Positions 42,630 through 50,526 of a stretch of 64,000 nt of DNA are shown here, piece after piece. The notes beneath the pieces were generated by a model. That model did not search any database, was not told the origin of the DNA, and saw only the letters and a program-made list of their open reading frames with translations. This DNA comes from Sphingomonas sp. ERG5 (GTDB lineage Bacteria; Pseudomonadota; Alphaproteobacteria; Sphingomonadales; Sphingomonadaceae): assembly GCF_000803065.1 (NCBI RefSeq), contig NZ_JSXI01000045.1:1-64000 (forward strand), read 5' to 3'. The translations under genes were made by a program, and so were the position numbers. The stretch's first letter is position 1. Every line of letters begins with the position of its first letter.

Positions 42630-44129
42630 TCAGCGCGCGGCGAGCGCCTGAGTGGCGGATCGCGCCTCGATCTTGGTCGCGAGCGTACCGTCCCATTTAT
42701 ACGGATCGTCGCGGAAGCTCACCAGCCCGTTCGGATTGGCGAATGCGGTCCAGTAAAGCAGATAGACCGCCACCTGATCCGCCATTTTCGCGCGAACGGT
42801 CTTGCCGGCGGCGACGGTCGCGTCGATTGCCGCGGGTGTCCATTCGGGGGTGGTCTTCATCAGCAGCTTGGCGAGGTCGGCGGGCTTTTCGAGCCTGACG
42901 CAGCCATGGCTCGACAGCCGGTCGAAGCGCGCAAAGCCCGCCTGGGCCGGGGTATCGTGGAGATATACCGCGAACTGATTGTCGAAATCGAACTTGTACC
43001 GCCCGAGCGCGCTCTTCTCCGACGATTGCTGGAGCCGCTTGCCACCGCCGGTGTCGATGATGCGGAACCCGTTGGCCTTGAGATAGCCCGGCTTCTTCTT
43101 TTCCTTCGGCCACAATTCGCGATCGGCGATGGTGGAGGGCACGTTCCATGGCGGATTGAGCACGATGCTGTGGATTCGCGATACCAGCATCGGCGTTTCG
43201 GCGCCGGGCCGGCCGGTCACTGCCTTCATCGACATCACCGGCGCATCACCGTCGAACACGGTCAGCACCGCGGCGGCGATGTTCACCTGCACGCGGTTCT
43301 TCTCGATCTCCGCCGGCAGCCAGCGCCAGCGTTCCATATTGGCCATGATCTGGCGGATACGCGCCGCGACCGGCACGTTGAGCGCAGCGACCGTCTGGGC
43401 CCCGACCACGCCGGCGGGATTGAGGCCATAGCGACGCTGCGCACGGCTCACCGCTTCGGACAGCGCGGCATCGAACTTGTCACCGGTGGCGACGAGCTGC
43501 GAATCCTCGATCGCGAGGCGCTGGCGCAACGCCAGGACTTGCTTGCCGCTGGCCCCGAGCTTCAGTTCGGGGCCGGTGGCCAGCGCGGTCCAGCCACCGG
43601 CGGCGGCGAGCGCATGATAGCGGGCCAGCCCGGCAACGAGCGCGTCATAGCCGGCATAGGGCGGCGGCAGAGAGGCGATCCATGCGGCCAGTCGATCACG
43701 CTTCAGCGCGTCGATAAAGGCCGGGCGCGGGTCATAGGCTTGCGGCCGGATGCCCCATTCGAGCTGGAAGTCGGCGGTGTCGAGCCGTCCGGCATGCACC
43801 GCCTTGGCATGGTCGAGCGCGGCGCCAACCAGTGCATCCTTGTCGAGCTTGACGGCTTGCGGCGCCGAATCGGCGCGCAGCCCCTGCGCGATCGAATCCT
43901 TGTCGATCAGGTCAGCGAGCTGCCGGGCCTGTGCATCGGTCAATTCGGGCAGCGCCATGGCCGGCGCGACGGGGGTTTGCGCGGTCGGTACGGTCGGCAC
44001 CACCGGCGGCGGGGCGACTTGCTGTGCCGCGGCAGGCGCCGCGACGATCGACGCGACCAGCGCCGCAGTCAAAAAGCGCCGGCCGGCTGTGGCGGCCATC
44101 ACATAACCCTGATCGTAAAGCATACTCAT
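42630..44129 (-). CDS. L,D-transpeptidase, YcbB/LdtD-like
   Basis: A 499-residue exported enzyme that makes 3-3 peptidoglycan cross-links. It has a signal peptide (FLTAALVASIVAAPAAAQ), a helical scaffold region, a peptidoglycan-binding domain (LALRQRLAIEDSQL to AQTVAALNVP), and the YkuD catalytic domain with the active cysteine in SSHGCVRL. Conserved NPPWNVPSTIADREL is typical of the LdtD subgroup. ATG 44129 has AGAGG seven bases upstream; ATG 44099 would give a shorter N-region and is possible. A small lipoprotein gene follows. Confidence 0.9.
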   Translation of the reverse strand: MSMLYDQGYVMAATAGRRFLTAALVASIVAAPAAAQQVAPPPVVPTVPTAQTPVAPAMALPELTDAQARQLADLIDKDSIAQGLRADSAPQAVKLDKDALVGAALDHAKAVHAGRLDTADFQLEWGIRPQAYDPRPAFIDALKRDRLAAWIASLPPPYAGYDALVAGLARYHALAAAGGWTALATGPELKLGASGKQVLALRQRLAIEDSQLVATGDKFDAALSEAVSRAQRRYGLNPAGVVGAQTVAALNVPVAARIRQIMANMERWRWLPAEIEKNRVQVNIAAAVLTVFDGDAPVMSMKAVTGRPGAETPMLVSRIHSIVLNPPWNVPSTIADRELWPKEKKKPGYLKANGFRIIDTGGGKRLQQSSEKSALGRYKFDFDNQFAVYLHDTPAQAGFARFDRLSSHGCVRLEKPADLAKLLMKTTPEWTPAAIDATVAAGKTVRAKMADQVAVYLLYWTAFANPNGLVSFRDDPYKWDGTLATKIEARSATQALAAR

Positions 44130-44167
44130 ATCCGAACCTCTGCCAAGGAACGCGCGATATAGAAAGC

Positions 44168-44403
44168 TCATACTGCGGCAGGATGAACGGCCAAAGCCAA
44201 ATGACGCGCGGCGCGCCAGGCACCGAGCGGGGTGATCAGGCCAGCCATGATCGCGGCCCAGCCCAGCATGTTCATGCCGCCCGGCGCGAGACTCCATCCG
44301 GCAATGCTGGTCCCCAGCGCGATCCGGCGATCCCGGCAAGACCGAACAGCAATAGCCAGCCCGGCGACCGGCCGGCCGGGGTGAACTCGGTTTCCACGAT
44401 CAC
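44168..44403 (-). pseudogene. Possible frameshifted small membrane protein gene
   Basis: On the minus strand, one frame from GTG 44403 reads a hydrophilic start and then PGWLLLFGLAGIAG. Near 44320 the reading continues in another frame as ALGTSIAGWSLAPGG and MNMLGWAAIMAGLITPLGAWR, ending at 44168. Adding one base at the join would give a single protein of about 80 residues with two membrane segments. It may be a decayed gene or a sequencing error. I do not recognise a family. The 341-bp gap between the L,D-transpeptidase and the SDR gene (44130-44470) holds nothing else that I can support. Confidence 0.35.
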
Positions 44404-44470
44404 TGCCGCGCCGGCCACCGGGGCAGCGGATTCCAGCCGTGATGCTGGGGCTGCCCGGTGCCGGGATGGC

Positions 44471-45214
44471 TCAGATGTTGGCGCCGTTGTCGATCGTCCA
44501 GGCGGCGCCCGTCACCGATCGGGCGACATCCGAAGCGAGATAAGCGACGACATCGGCGACTTCACCCGGATCGGCAAATCCGGTGGGATTGGCCATCAGC
44601 CCGGTCTGATGCGCCGCGCCGGGCCCGTCCTTTGGATTCATGTCGGTGTTGGTCGACCCCGGATGCACGACATTCACGGTGATCCGCCGCGGCCCCAGCT
44701 CGCGCGCCAGGGCGATGGTCAGCCCGGCGATCGCGGCCTTGCTGGCGGTATAGAGGCTCAGCCCAGGGCTGGGCGCGCGCAACGCCAGATTGCTGCCGAT
44801 CGCGATGATGCGCCCGCCATCGGGCATCACCGCCAATGCGGCGCGCGACGCGACAAAGGCGGCACGGACATTGATCGCCATGGTGTCGTCGAAATCATTC
44901 GCCGTCAGCTCGGCGAGCGGCGCAGCGTGGAAGATGCCGGCATTGTTGACCAGAATATCGACTCGGCCAAAAGCTTGGGCAACGCTCGCCACGGCAGCCT
45001 CGACGGCCGCGGCATCGCGGTTGTCGCACTGGATCGCCAGCGCCTTGCCGCCCCCGTCCTCAATCGCCCGCACGACTTCCTGCGCCTGCTCGACGCCTTG
45101 CACATAAGTGACGGCGACGATTGCGCCGTCCCGTGCCAGCCGCCTGGCGATCGCCGCGCCGATGCCGCGGCTGCCGCCAGTGATCAAAGCCACTTTTCCG
45201 TCGAGGTTTTCCAT
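44471..45214 (-). CDS. SDR family oxidoreductase
   Basis: A 246-residue short-chain dehydrogenase using NAD(P)H. The cofactor motif is TGGSRGIG (12-19), the structural NNAG is present (ILVNNAGIF), and the catalytic Tyr and Lys are in YTASKAA. It resembles 3-oxoacyl-[ACP]-reductase-type members; the substrate is unknown. ATG 45214 has AAGGA seven bases upstream; a frame from 45244 would overlap the operator. It is divergent from a TetR gene with two matching operators between, so it is probably induced by a ligand of that regulator. Confidence 0.92.
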   Translation of the reverse strand: MENLDGKVALITGGSRGIGAAIARRLARDGAIVAVTYVQGVEQAQEVVRAIEDGGGKALAIQCDNRDAAAVEAAVASVAQAFGRVDILVNNAGIFHAAPLAELTANDFDDTMAINVRAAFVASRAALAVMPDGGRIIAIGSNLALRAPSPGLSLYTASKAAIAGLTIALARELGPRRITVNVVHPGSTNTDMNPKDGPGAAHQTGLMANPTGFADPGEVADVVAYLASDVARSVTGAAWTIDNGANI

Positions 45215-45229
45215 TGCTGATTCCTTTTC

Positions 45230-45302
45230 TGTGTTGATCGACACAATATTCCTGCAATGGCTTGCAACCGCGCGTCAACCGATTATTGTGTCGAACGGCA
45301 CA
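45230..45302. promoter_or_regulatory. Two matching TetR-type operators
   Basis: TGTGTTGATCGACACA at 45230-45245 and TGTGTCGAACGGCACA at 45287-45302 agree at 13 of 16 positions and are near-palindromes. The first lies 16 bp before the SDR start and the second 16 bp before the TetR start, so a dimer at each would block both promoters. This fits autoregulated control of the divergent pair. Confidence 0.75.
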
Positions 45303-45317
45303 GAAAAGAGTTTGACG

Positions 45318-45932
45318 ATGGAAAAGCGTGGCCGCCCCCGCACCTTCGACCGCGACGCGGCATTGCAACGGGCGATGGAATTGTTCTGGGAAAATGGCTT
45401 CGAAGAAACGTCGATGACTGACTTGACCGACGCCATGGGCATTGCCTCGCCCAGCCTCTACGCCGCCTTCGGCAGCAAGGAGGCGCTGTTTCGCGAGGCG
45501 GTCGAGCGCTATCAGGGCAATGTCGGGACCGAGATCTGGGATGCGCTGGATAGTGAGCCCGAGATCGCGGCGGCGATCGGCGCCTTTCTGATGAATACCG
45601 CGCGGTCGTACAGCGATGAGACGACCCCCCGGGGGTGCATGATCGTGCTGGGCGCACGCTCGATGGGGCAATCGAGCCACCCGGTCTGCGAAATGTTGAA
45701 GGCTCATCGCGAGATGAACCTCGTCCGGCTGCGCCAGCGGTTTGACCGGGCGGTGGCGGATGGGCAATTGCCCGCGACGTTCGATTGCGCTGCCGCCGCG
45801 GCCTTTTACGCGGCGCTCCAGCACGGCATGTCAATCATCGCCCGCGACGGGGCGGACGCCGCGACGCTCGAAGCGATCGCCATCACGGGGCGGCAGTCCT
45901 TCGCATCACCGGCGGGCGCCGGCGTTCGTTAA
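45318..45932 (+). CDS. TetR family regulator
   Basis: A 204-residue regulator with an N-terminal helix-turn-helix (RPRTFDRDAALQRAMELFWENGFEETSMTDL, split by the turn at GIASPSLYAAFGSKEALF). The C-terminal domain resembles TetR proteins that control small oxidoreductases. ATG 45318 is preceded by an AAGAG stretch. It is divergent from the SDR gene, with paired operators between, and probably represses both. The inducer is unknown. Confidence 0.9.
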   Translation: MEKRGRPRTFDRDAALQRAMELFWENGFEETSMTDLTDAMGIASPSLYAAFGSKEALFREAVERYQGNVGTEIWDALDSEPEIAAAIGAFLMNTARSYSDETTPRGCMIVLGARSMGQSSHPVCEMLKAHREMNLVRLRQRFDRAVADGQLPATFDCAAAAAFYAALQHGMSIIARDGADAATLEAIAITGRQSFASPAGAGVR

Positions 45933-45942
45933 TCCGGATCCG

Positions 45943-46371
45943 TCATCCGCTGCACGGCGTCGCGGCGGCATGGCGTAATCGCCAATTGGCAATGTGTGCA
46001 GCGGCCAGCAACAGGCTGCCGACAACCGTTACCGGCGTTTCCGCCATCGTTCCGCCAAGCACCAGGGCACCGATCGCGAGCCAGGCAATACCGACTCCGC
46101 CCAGCCACAACGGGTAGCGCTCGCCGTGCCGCGCACGTCCCTGGATCAGCGCCAGCGCGGCGGCAGGGACCGCAAAGCCAAGAATCCACACATGGAAGGA
46201 TTCGGGGATCGCCAGCACCGTGCCGAGCGCCGGAAGGGCAGCGATGATCAGCGGCAGGATCAGGCAATGCACCATGCAGGCGACCGACCCGAACAATGCC
46301 GCACGTTCCATCCAATCGATCGAGCGCGCGGTCCCGATCGCCGCGCGCCATGGCTTGCTTTTGGTCATCAT
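45943..46371 (-). CDS. MerC domain-containing membrane protein
   Basis: A 142-residue inner-membrane protein with four hydrophobic segments and a C-x3-C pair in the first (SVACMVHCLILPL), as in the MerC family. MerC carries mercuric ion in mercury operons, but many chromosomal relatives sit in zinc-responsive gene sets instead. No mer genes are nearby. The start lies 9 bp from a Zur-like dyad (46380-46398), shared with the divergent DUF1826 gene, which supports a role in zinc or metal starvation. Confidence 0.82.
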   Translation of the reverse strand: MMTKSKPWRAAIGTARSIDWMERAALFGSVACMVHCLILPLIIAALPALGTVLAIPESFHVWILGFAVPAAALALIQGRARHGERYPLWLGGVGIAWLAIGALVLGGTMAETPVTVVGSLLLAAAHIANWRLRHAAATPCSG

Positions 46372-46379
46372 GGCCGGCT

Positions 46380-46398
46380 AATGATACATTATATCATT
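46380..46398. promoter_or_regulatory. Zur-like operator
   Basis: AATGATACATTATATCATT is a 7-5-7 dyad (AATGATA and its exact complement TATCATT). It is AT-rich in a GC-rich setting, with the AATG-TA...TA-CATT layout of Zur/Fur-family boxes, and sits in the 47-bp gap between the divergent merC-like and DUF1826 genes. No zur gene is in the window. Confidence 0.6.
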
Positions 46399-46418
46399 GC
46401 AAACAAGAGGTGAAGTGA

Positions 46419-47099
46419 ATGACGGTCGAAACTACCATCAGGCCGTGGTCGGAGCCGTGGTCGGCAGCTCCGGGCGTCGAACTCGGCATGACGGCAACGG
46501 CTTGCCCAATCATCCCCGTCCCTGATCACGTCCGGCTGGGCGGGGCGGACTCCGTGCTTGCCGGCATCCGCGATCCGGATATCACGCTGGCGGTGTGGGA
46601 GCGGCCTCCGCCGATCGCCATCGGCACGCTGCGCGGGTTTCCGGGTATCTGCTTCACCGCAGGGATCGATGCTCTGGGCGAGACGCTATGCGCGCATCTG
46701 GCCGATCGTTCGGTGCGGCGCTGGCATGCCCCACTCATTGCCGATGTCGCACGCCTGGCCACAATTTACGCGAACATAATGGCGCTCGACCGGGTCGCGC
46801 TGCGCCTGGAGCGAATCGACGGCAATGCCTGTTGGCGCTTCCATGCCGATTATGTCGCGGTGCGCCTGATCTCGACCTATGTCGGCAGCGGGACCCAATG
46901 GCTCGACCAGCGATCCGTGGCCGCATCCAGCGATGGGGAATCGCCATCGCCGCGTCAGTTGAGCTGCGGCGATGTCGGATTGTTCAAGGGCAGGTTGCTC
47001 GCGCCGCATCACGCCATCGTGCATCGGTCGCCGCCGATCGCTGGGACCGGTGAGGAGCGGTTGCTGCTGGTGATCGATCTGGACGATCGGGATGTGTGA
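46419..47099 (+). CDS. DUF1826 family protein
   Basis: A 226-residue cytoplasmic protein of the DUF1826 family, whose function is unknown. The conserved core is CWRFHADYVAVRLISTYVG, with possible metal ligands (His-x-Asp) and a later H-x5-HRS-like segment (APHHAIVHRSPP). In proteobacteria DUF1826 genes are often predicted members of the zinc-starvation (Zur) regulon. Here it is divergent from the MerC-domain gene across a Zur-like dyad, which supports that. AGAGG lies about eight to ten bases before the ATG. Confidence 0.82.
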   Translation: MTVETTIRPWSEPWSAAPGVELGMTATACPIIPVPDHVRLGGADSVLAGIRDPDITLAVWERPPPIAIGTLRGFPGICFTAGIDALGETLCAHLADRSVRRWHAPLIADVARLATIYANIMALDRVALRLERIDGNACWRFHADYVAVRLISTYVGSGTQWLDQRSVAASSDGESPSPRQLSCGDVGLFKGRLLAPHHAIVHRSPPIAGTGEERLLLVIDLDDRDV

Positions 47100-47112
47100 C
47101 ACCAGGGAAAAA

Positions 47113-47188
47113 TGGTGCCCGAGGGCGGGTTCGAACCACCGACACCACGATTTTCAATCGTGTGCTCTACCAACTGAGCTACTCGGGC
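47113..47188 (-). tRNA. tRNA-Phe (GAA)
   Basis: A complete 76-nt cloverleaf on the minus strand: acceptor GCCCGAG/CTCGGGC, D arm with AGCTCAGTTGGTAGAGC, anticodon loop reading TTGAAAA (anticodon GAA), a five-base variable loop, a TTCGAA T-loop, discriminator A and an encoded CCA at 47113-47115. It lies directly downstream of yacG, the usual alphaproteobacterial position. Confidence 0.97.
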
Positions 47189-47220
47189 ACTGCCGGACAT
47201 GTCCGGCAAGAGGCGGCCTC

Positions 47221-47415
47221 TTAGTCGTCGTTATCGGCGGTGTCCAGTCCGGTTGAGGCGGCATTTTCCGCTTCCGGATCGGCCGGGCCGGCCGGAATGC
47301 GATAGCCCTCGCCGAGCCATTGCAGCAAGTCGCGGTCACGGCATCCCTGGCTGCAGAACGGCTTGTGCGTCTCGCTCGGGGGCTTGCCGCAGATCGGGCA
47401 GGCATTTTTCTTCAT
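47221..47415 (-). CDS. yacG: DNA gyrase inhibitor YacG, zinc-binding
   Basis: A 64-residue zinc protein that binds DNA gyrase in E. coli and inhibits its activity. The four zinc cysteines are in CPICGK near the start and FCSQGCRDRDL about a dozen residues later, followed by the conserved LLQWL. The C-terminal tail is acidic. ATG 47415 overlaps the RNase stop by 4 bp (ATGA), so the two are translated together. The order maf-RNase-yacG-tRNA-Phe is conserved in sphingomonads. Confidence 0.93.
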   Translation of the reverse strand: MKKNACPICGKPPSETHKPFCSQGCRDRDLLQWLGEGYRIPAGPADPEAENAASTGLDTADNDD

Positions 47416-48368
47416 TTCTGTCTCGTCTCGAATATCGGCTCGACGCCGGTACGGCGGGCAAGCTCTTCGCGCCAGTCGCTGCGCAGGGTCAGCAGATCGG
47501 CGACACGCCTCGACACGATATGGTGTCGCGGGGCAGGCGGGGGAATACGTTCGATCATGCGCAGCACGGCGCGCGCTTCGGCGCCGGCCGAATCGGCACG
47601 CAGCCGCTCGGGCAGCGAGGCACGAGTGCGCGGACGGACGATCTGCAGGAAGCCGAAGCCGTTCATCGCGGTGCGCTCGAACGGCAATGGCAAAGCCGCG
47701 TCGATTGCGGCGGCGACCGCCTGGCGCGCCGCCTTGCCGGCAAGCGTCGGGAAATCGATGCCGATCGATCCGCCAATATCGTGACGCAGGATCGCGGCGG
47801 CGACGGCATGTGCTGCGGCAATGGCGAGTGGTTCGAGTGGGCCGCTGCCATCGACGTCGAACAGCGTCATTGCCGGAGCTGGCGTCATGCGCAGCGCGCC
47901 GCCGGCAAAGCCGATCTCGCCGCTGCTGGCTTCTTCCAGTATCTCGGACCAGCCCGCCGCTTCGAGATGATCGCCCTCGTGCGCACGGCACTGACGGACC
48001 GGGTGACCGGTCGCGGTGATCCGCGTGAGCAGGTCGGAGCCGGTTGCAGGTGGCGAATCGCTTGGCGCGCAGCGCGCAAGCTTGGCGCGGCCGGGCTCGG
48101 GGATCGCTTCGCGGATGATCTCGACGCTCAGGCGCGCGCCCTGGGTGATGCCGGCGGGCAGGGGCGAAAGCAGCGCTTCCCCGCCACCCTCGATCGTCAC
48201 CCGGCCTTCGCGGCCCTTGATCGTGATGTCGGCCAGCCGCGCCAGCGCCACGGTGCCGACCAGGGGGCCGATCGTGTCGGGTTCGATCCGCGCCATGGTG
48301 ATCGTGTCGCCCTCGACCAGCGCGGCGCGGGCCTCGCCGATGCCGGCTTCATAAAGCCATTCAGCCAA
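47412..48368 (-). CDS. RNase E/G family protein
   Basis: A 318-residue protein of the ribonuclease E/G family, shorter than RNase G of E. coli (about 490 residues). The metal-binding aspartates of the catalytic core are visible in MTLFDVDG and, after a helical segment, in IGGSIGIDFPTL. The N-terminal half is a reduced S1-like region. The C-terminal zinc-link and dimer region of longer members is not evident. It overlaps maf by 8 bp at its start and yacG by 4 bp at its end, so it belongs to one transcript with them. Confidence 0.85.
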   Translation of the reverse strand: MAEWLYEAGIGEARAALVEGDTITMARIEPDTIGPLVGTVALARLADITIKGREGRVTIEGGGEALLSPLPAGITQGARLSVEIIREAIPEPGRAKLARCAPSDSPPATGSDLLTRITATGHPVRQCRAHEGDHLEAAGWSEILEEASSGEIGFAGGALRMTPAPAMTLFDVDGSGPLEPLAIAAAHAVAAAILRHDIGGSIGIDFPTLAGKAARQAVAAAIDAALPLPFERTAMNGFGFLQIVRPRTRASLPERLRADSAGAEARAVLRMIERIPPPAPRHHIVSRRVADLLTLRSDWREELARRTGVEPIFETRQK

Positions 48369-48948
48369 GGGGAAGACCGGCGCTGGTCAACAATGCGCGC
48401 GTTTCGAACAGCGGCAGGCCGACCACGCCCGAATGACTGCCCGAGAGATAGCGTACCCAGGTTTCCGCCCGGCCCTGAATGGCATAGCCTCCGGCCTTGC
48501 CCATGCCTTCGCCGCTGGCGACATAGGCGTCGATGTCGGTGACGGAGAGTGGCTTGAACGCGACGATCGTGTCGGACAGGCGCGTGCGCGCCTTGCCATT
48601 GGCATCGATCAGGCAAACCGCCGATAGACAATGATGGCGGCGACCGGAGAGCAGGGCGAGCATGCGGCGCAGATCCGCTTCGTCGGCGGGCTTGCCAAGA
48701 ATGCGCTGGCCGACCGCGATGGTCGTATCGCCGGCCAGGATAACTTCGCCGGGTGCGCGCTCCACCGCATGGGCCTTGGCGGTCGCGATGCGCGCGACAT
48801 AGACGCGCGGCTCTTCGCCTTTGACCGGATCCTCATCCACATCGGGCGCGGCGATGCGATCGGGCACGATCCCGATTCGAGCAAGCAGCTGCAGCCGACG
48901 CGGACTGGTCGATGCCAGAACGAGTTTGGGGGCAGGGGACGACATCAT
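48361..48948 (-). CDS. maf: Maf-like nucleoside triphosphate pyrophosphatase
   Basis: A 195-residue enzyme hydrolysing non-canonical or modified nucleotides to monophosphates. Maf hallmarks are the start LVLASTSPRRLQLL, the EVILAGDTTIAVG segment (D is catalytic) and the GKAGGYAIQGRAE segment. ATG 48948 or 48945 begins MMSSPAPK; an in-frame GTG lies at 48957. It overlaps the RNase gene by 8 bp. Confidence 0.92.
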   Translation of the reverse strand: MMSSPAPKLVLASTSPRRLQLLARIGIVPDRIAAPDVDEDPVKGEEPRVYVARIATAKAHAVERAPGEVILAGDTTIAVGQRILGKPADEADLRRMLALLSGRRHHCLSAVCLIDANGKARTRLSDTIVAFKPLSVTDIDAYVASGEGMGKAGGYAIQGRAETWVRYLSGSHSGVVGLPLFETRALLTSAGLPLG

Positions 48949-48962
48949 TGCCAACACATAGT

Positions 48963-48995
48963 CCGTTCGTGCTTCGACAAGCTCAGGGCGAACGG
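48963..48995. repeat. Interspersed palindromic repeat, second copy
   Basis: CCGTTCG at 48963 and CGAACGG at 48989 flank an imperfect dyad with GCTTCGACAAGCTCAGG in the middle. It belongs to the same family as 37633-37721. It lies in the short gap between infA and maf. Confidence 0.75.
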
Positions 48996-49011
48996 AAGAA
49001 GGAGGCCGCGC

Positions 49012-49230
49012 CTATTTGAACCGGTAGGTGATGCGACCCTTGGTCAAATCATAGGGCGTGAGTTCGACGAGCACTTCGTCGCCGACCAGCACACGGATGC
49101 GGTTCTTGCGCATCTTGCCCGCGGTGTGACCAAGAATTTCATGGTCATTCTCAAGCTTCACGCGGAACATGGCGTTGGGCAAAAGCTCCACCACCTGGCC
49201 GCGCATTTCGAGCAGTTCTTCCTTGGCCAA
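49012..49230 (-). CDS. infA: Translation initiation factor IF-1
   Basis: A 72-residue OB-fold protein that occupies the ribosomal A site during initiation. The sequence ([19 protein letters not shown], then [19 protein letters not shown] and [15 protein letters not shown]) is the standard bacterial IF-1. It is the first gene of the infA-maf-RNase-yacG series. No distinct promoter can be singled out in the 360 bp upstream. Confidence 0.97.
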   Translation of the reverse strand: MAKEELLEMRGQVVELLPNAMFRVKLENDHEILGHTAGKMRKNRIRVLVGDEVLVELTPYDLTKGRITYRFK

Positions 49231-49376
49231 ACAAACCTCTGGTGATTTCGGGGAATTCTTGAACGCGGGCCTTTAGCCGAAGACGCGGGCGAAGGGAAGC
49301 GGGGTGCTGACATGGCGCAAGAGCGCGAACAACTGGCCGCCCGAATGGACCCGTCGTCGCCGCGCCCGCCGGCGAC

Positions 49377-49530
49377 CTATACCAGCCGGTTCTGCAGCGC
49401 GTAGAGTAGGGATTTGGTGCGGTCGCCGACGCCGGGCTTGGAAAAGATAGTGGACATGTGATTCCCTCGCCGATGCCCAAACTTGGCGATTTCGCTTTAC
49501 GTCCTGACAGAATCCGCAGGCTGGAGGGAT
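49377..49530 (-). pseudogene. Decayed 3' end of a LuxR/NarL-type regulator
   Basis: On the minus strand one frame reads RILSGRKAKSPSLGIGEG, resembling the recognition part of a LuxR helix-turn-helix (GxxNKEIAxxLGIGEGTVK). After a frame change near 49463 a second frame continues NHMSTIFSKPGVGDRT and LLYALQNRLV, then stops at 49377. Together they match the end of a NarL-type response regulator with at least one frameshift and no N-terminal part. The 362-bp gap between infA and the next gene (49231-49592) contains nothing else convincing. Confidence 0.6.
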
Positions 49531-49592
49531 CATGGGATGTGCAACTGAGCAACGGCGTGATCAGCGATGTCTTGCTCGAAAACAGGGTTGGG

Positions 49593-50474
49593 CTAACCGA
49601 GCGATGCGGCCCGTGCGCGCAGCAGCGAGTCCTTGCGCGCGGTACGCTCGCTGAGCGCCCAGCGCAGCGCCATGCCGACGCCGGCGGTCCCGGCCCGGAT
49701 CAGGTGGCGCTGCCCGCGCGACCGGGCCAGGCCATGCATCGCGGCGGCCCAGGGCGGCAGCAGGTCGGTCCCGGCGGCCATGGTCAACGACTGCATCGGC
49801 TTGATCGCCAGCGTGTCGGCGGGCGGATTGAACAAGGCATGGGCGATCGCGCGGGTGCGGTCATCGCTGCGCAATTGCGGACGCATCGCCTCGAGATAGG
49901 CGTCGACGGTCGCGCGCGTCCGCGGAATATCCGTCGCGCCGAGCCGCTCCGCAATCATTGCCACTTCGGCGAAATAGCGATCCTGCCGCGCGACGGTCAT
50001 CGCCGGATCGCGATAGCGGCGATAAGCGGCGAGGAAGCTTGTCGATTCGGCGACATGCACCCAGGTGAGCAGCACCGGATCCGTCGCGGAATAGGGGGTG
50101 CCGTCGGGCAGTGTGCCGCTCACCCGGTCATGGATCCTCCGCACCCGGTCGATCATCGCCTCGGCTTGCTCGGTCGACGCATAAGTGGTGCCGCCGACGA
50201 AGCGCGCGGTACGGCGCAGCCGTCCGCGCATGTCGCGGCGGAAATCGCTATGGTCCCATACGCCGGCCAGCGCCGCCGGATGGAGCATCTGCAGCAGCAA
50301 TGCGGCGACGCCACCGACCATCATCGTCGCGAAATCGCCATGCACGTCCCACGCGACCGACCCGGGTCCGAACAGCCCGTTATCGCCGGTCGACAGGTCG
50401 AACGGGACATCGCTCGGCGATGGACCGACCAGACTGTCAATCTGGCGTTCGACCAGGGCGCGGACCGGGTTCAT
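49593..50474 (-). CDS. MpaB-type oxygenase (DUF2236 family)
   Basis: A 293-residue protein of the family that includes rubber oxygenase (latex-clearing protein) and the fungal MpaB enzyme, which are haem b proteins cleaving C=C bonds. Conserved parts include LLLQMLHPAALAGV (a histidine near a helix end) and LLTWVHVAES (a likely haem ligand). No signal peptide is present, unlike secreted rubber oxygenases. The substrate is unknown. It is the last gene of a minus-strand run, 53 bp from an S9 peptidase gene stop. Confidence 0.8.
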   Translation of the reverse strand: MNPVRALVERQIDSLVGPSPSDVPFDLSTGDNGLFGPGSVAWDVHGDFATMMVGGVAALLLQMLHPAALAGVWDHSDFRRDMRGRLRRTARFVGGTTYASTEQAEAMIDRVRRIHDRVSGTLPDGTPYSATDPVLLTWVHVAESTSFLAAYRRYRDPAMTVARQDRYFAEVAMIAERLGATDIPRTRATVDAYLEAMRPQLRSDDRTRAIAHALFNPPADTLAIKPMQSLTMAAGTDLLPPWAAAMHGLARSRGQRHLIRAGTAGVGMALRWALSERTARKDSLLRARAASLG

Positions 50475-50526
50475 GCTGGTGATGTGGGGATGATCATGGG
50501 CCGGGCCAAGCAGCCATGATCCAGCG

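Noticed and set aside
45943..46371. Mercury-resistance operon
   Set aside because: Only a MerC domain is found; merA, merR, merT and merP are absent and a Zur-like box lies next to the gene.
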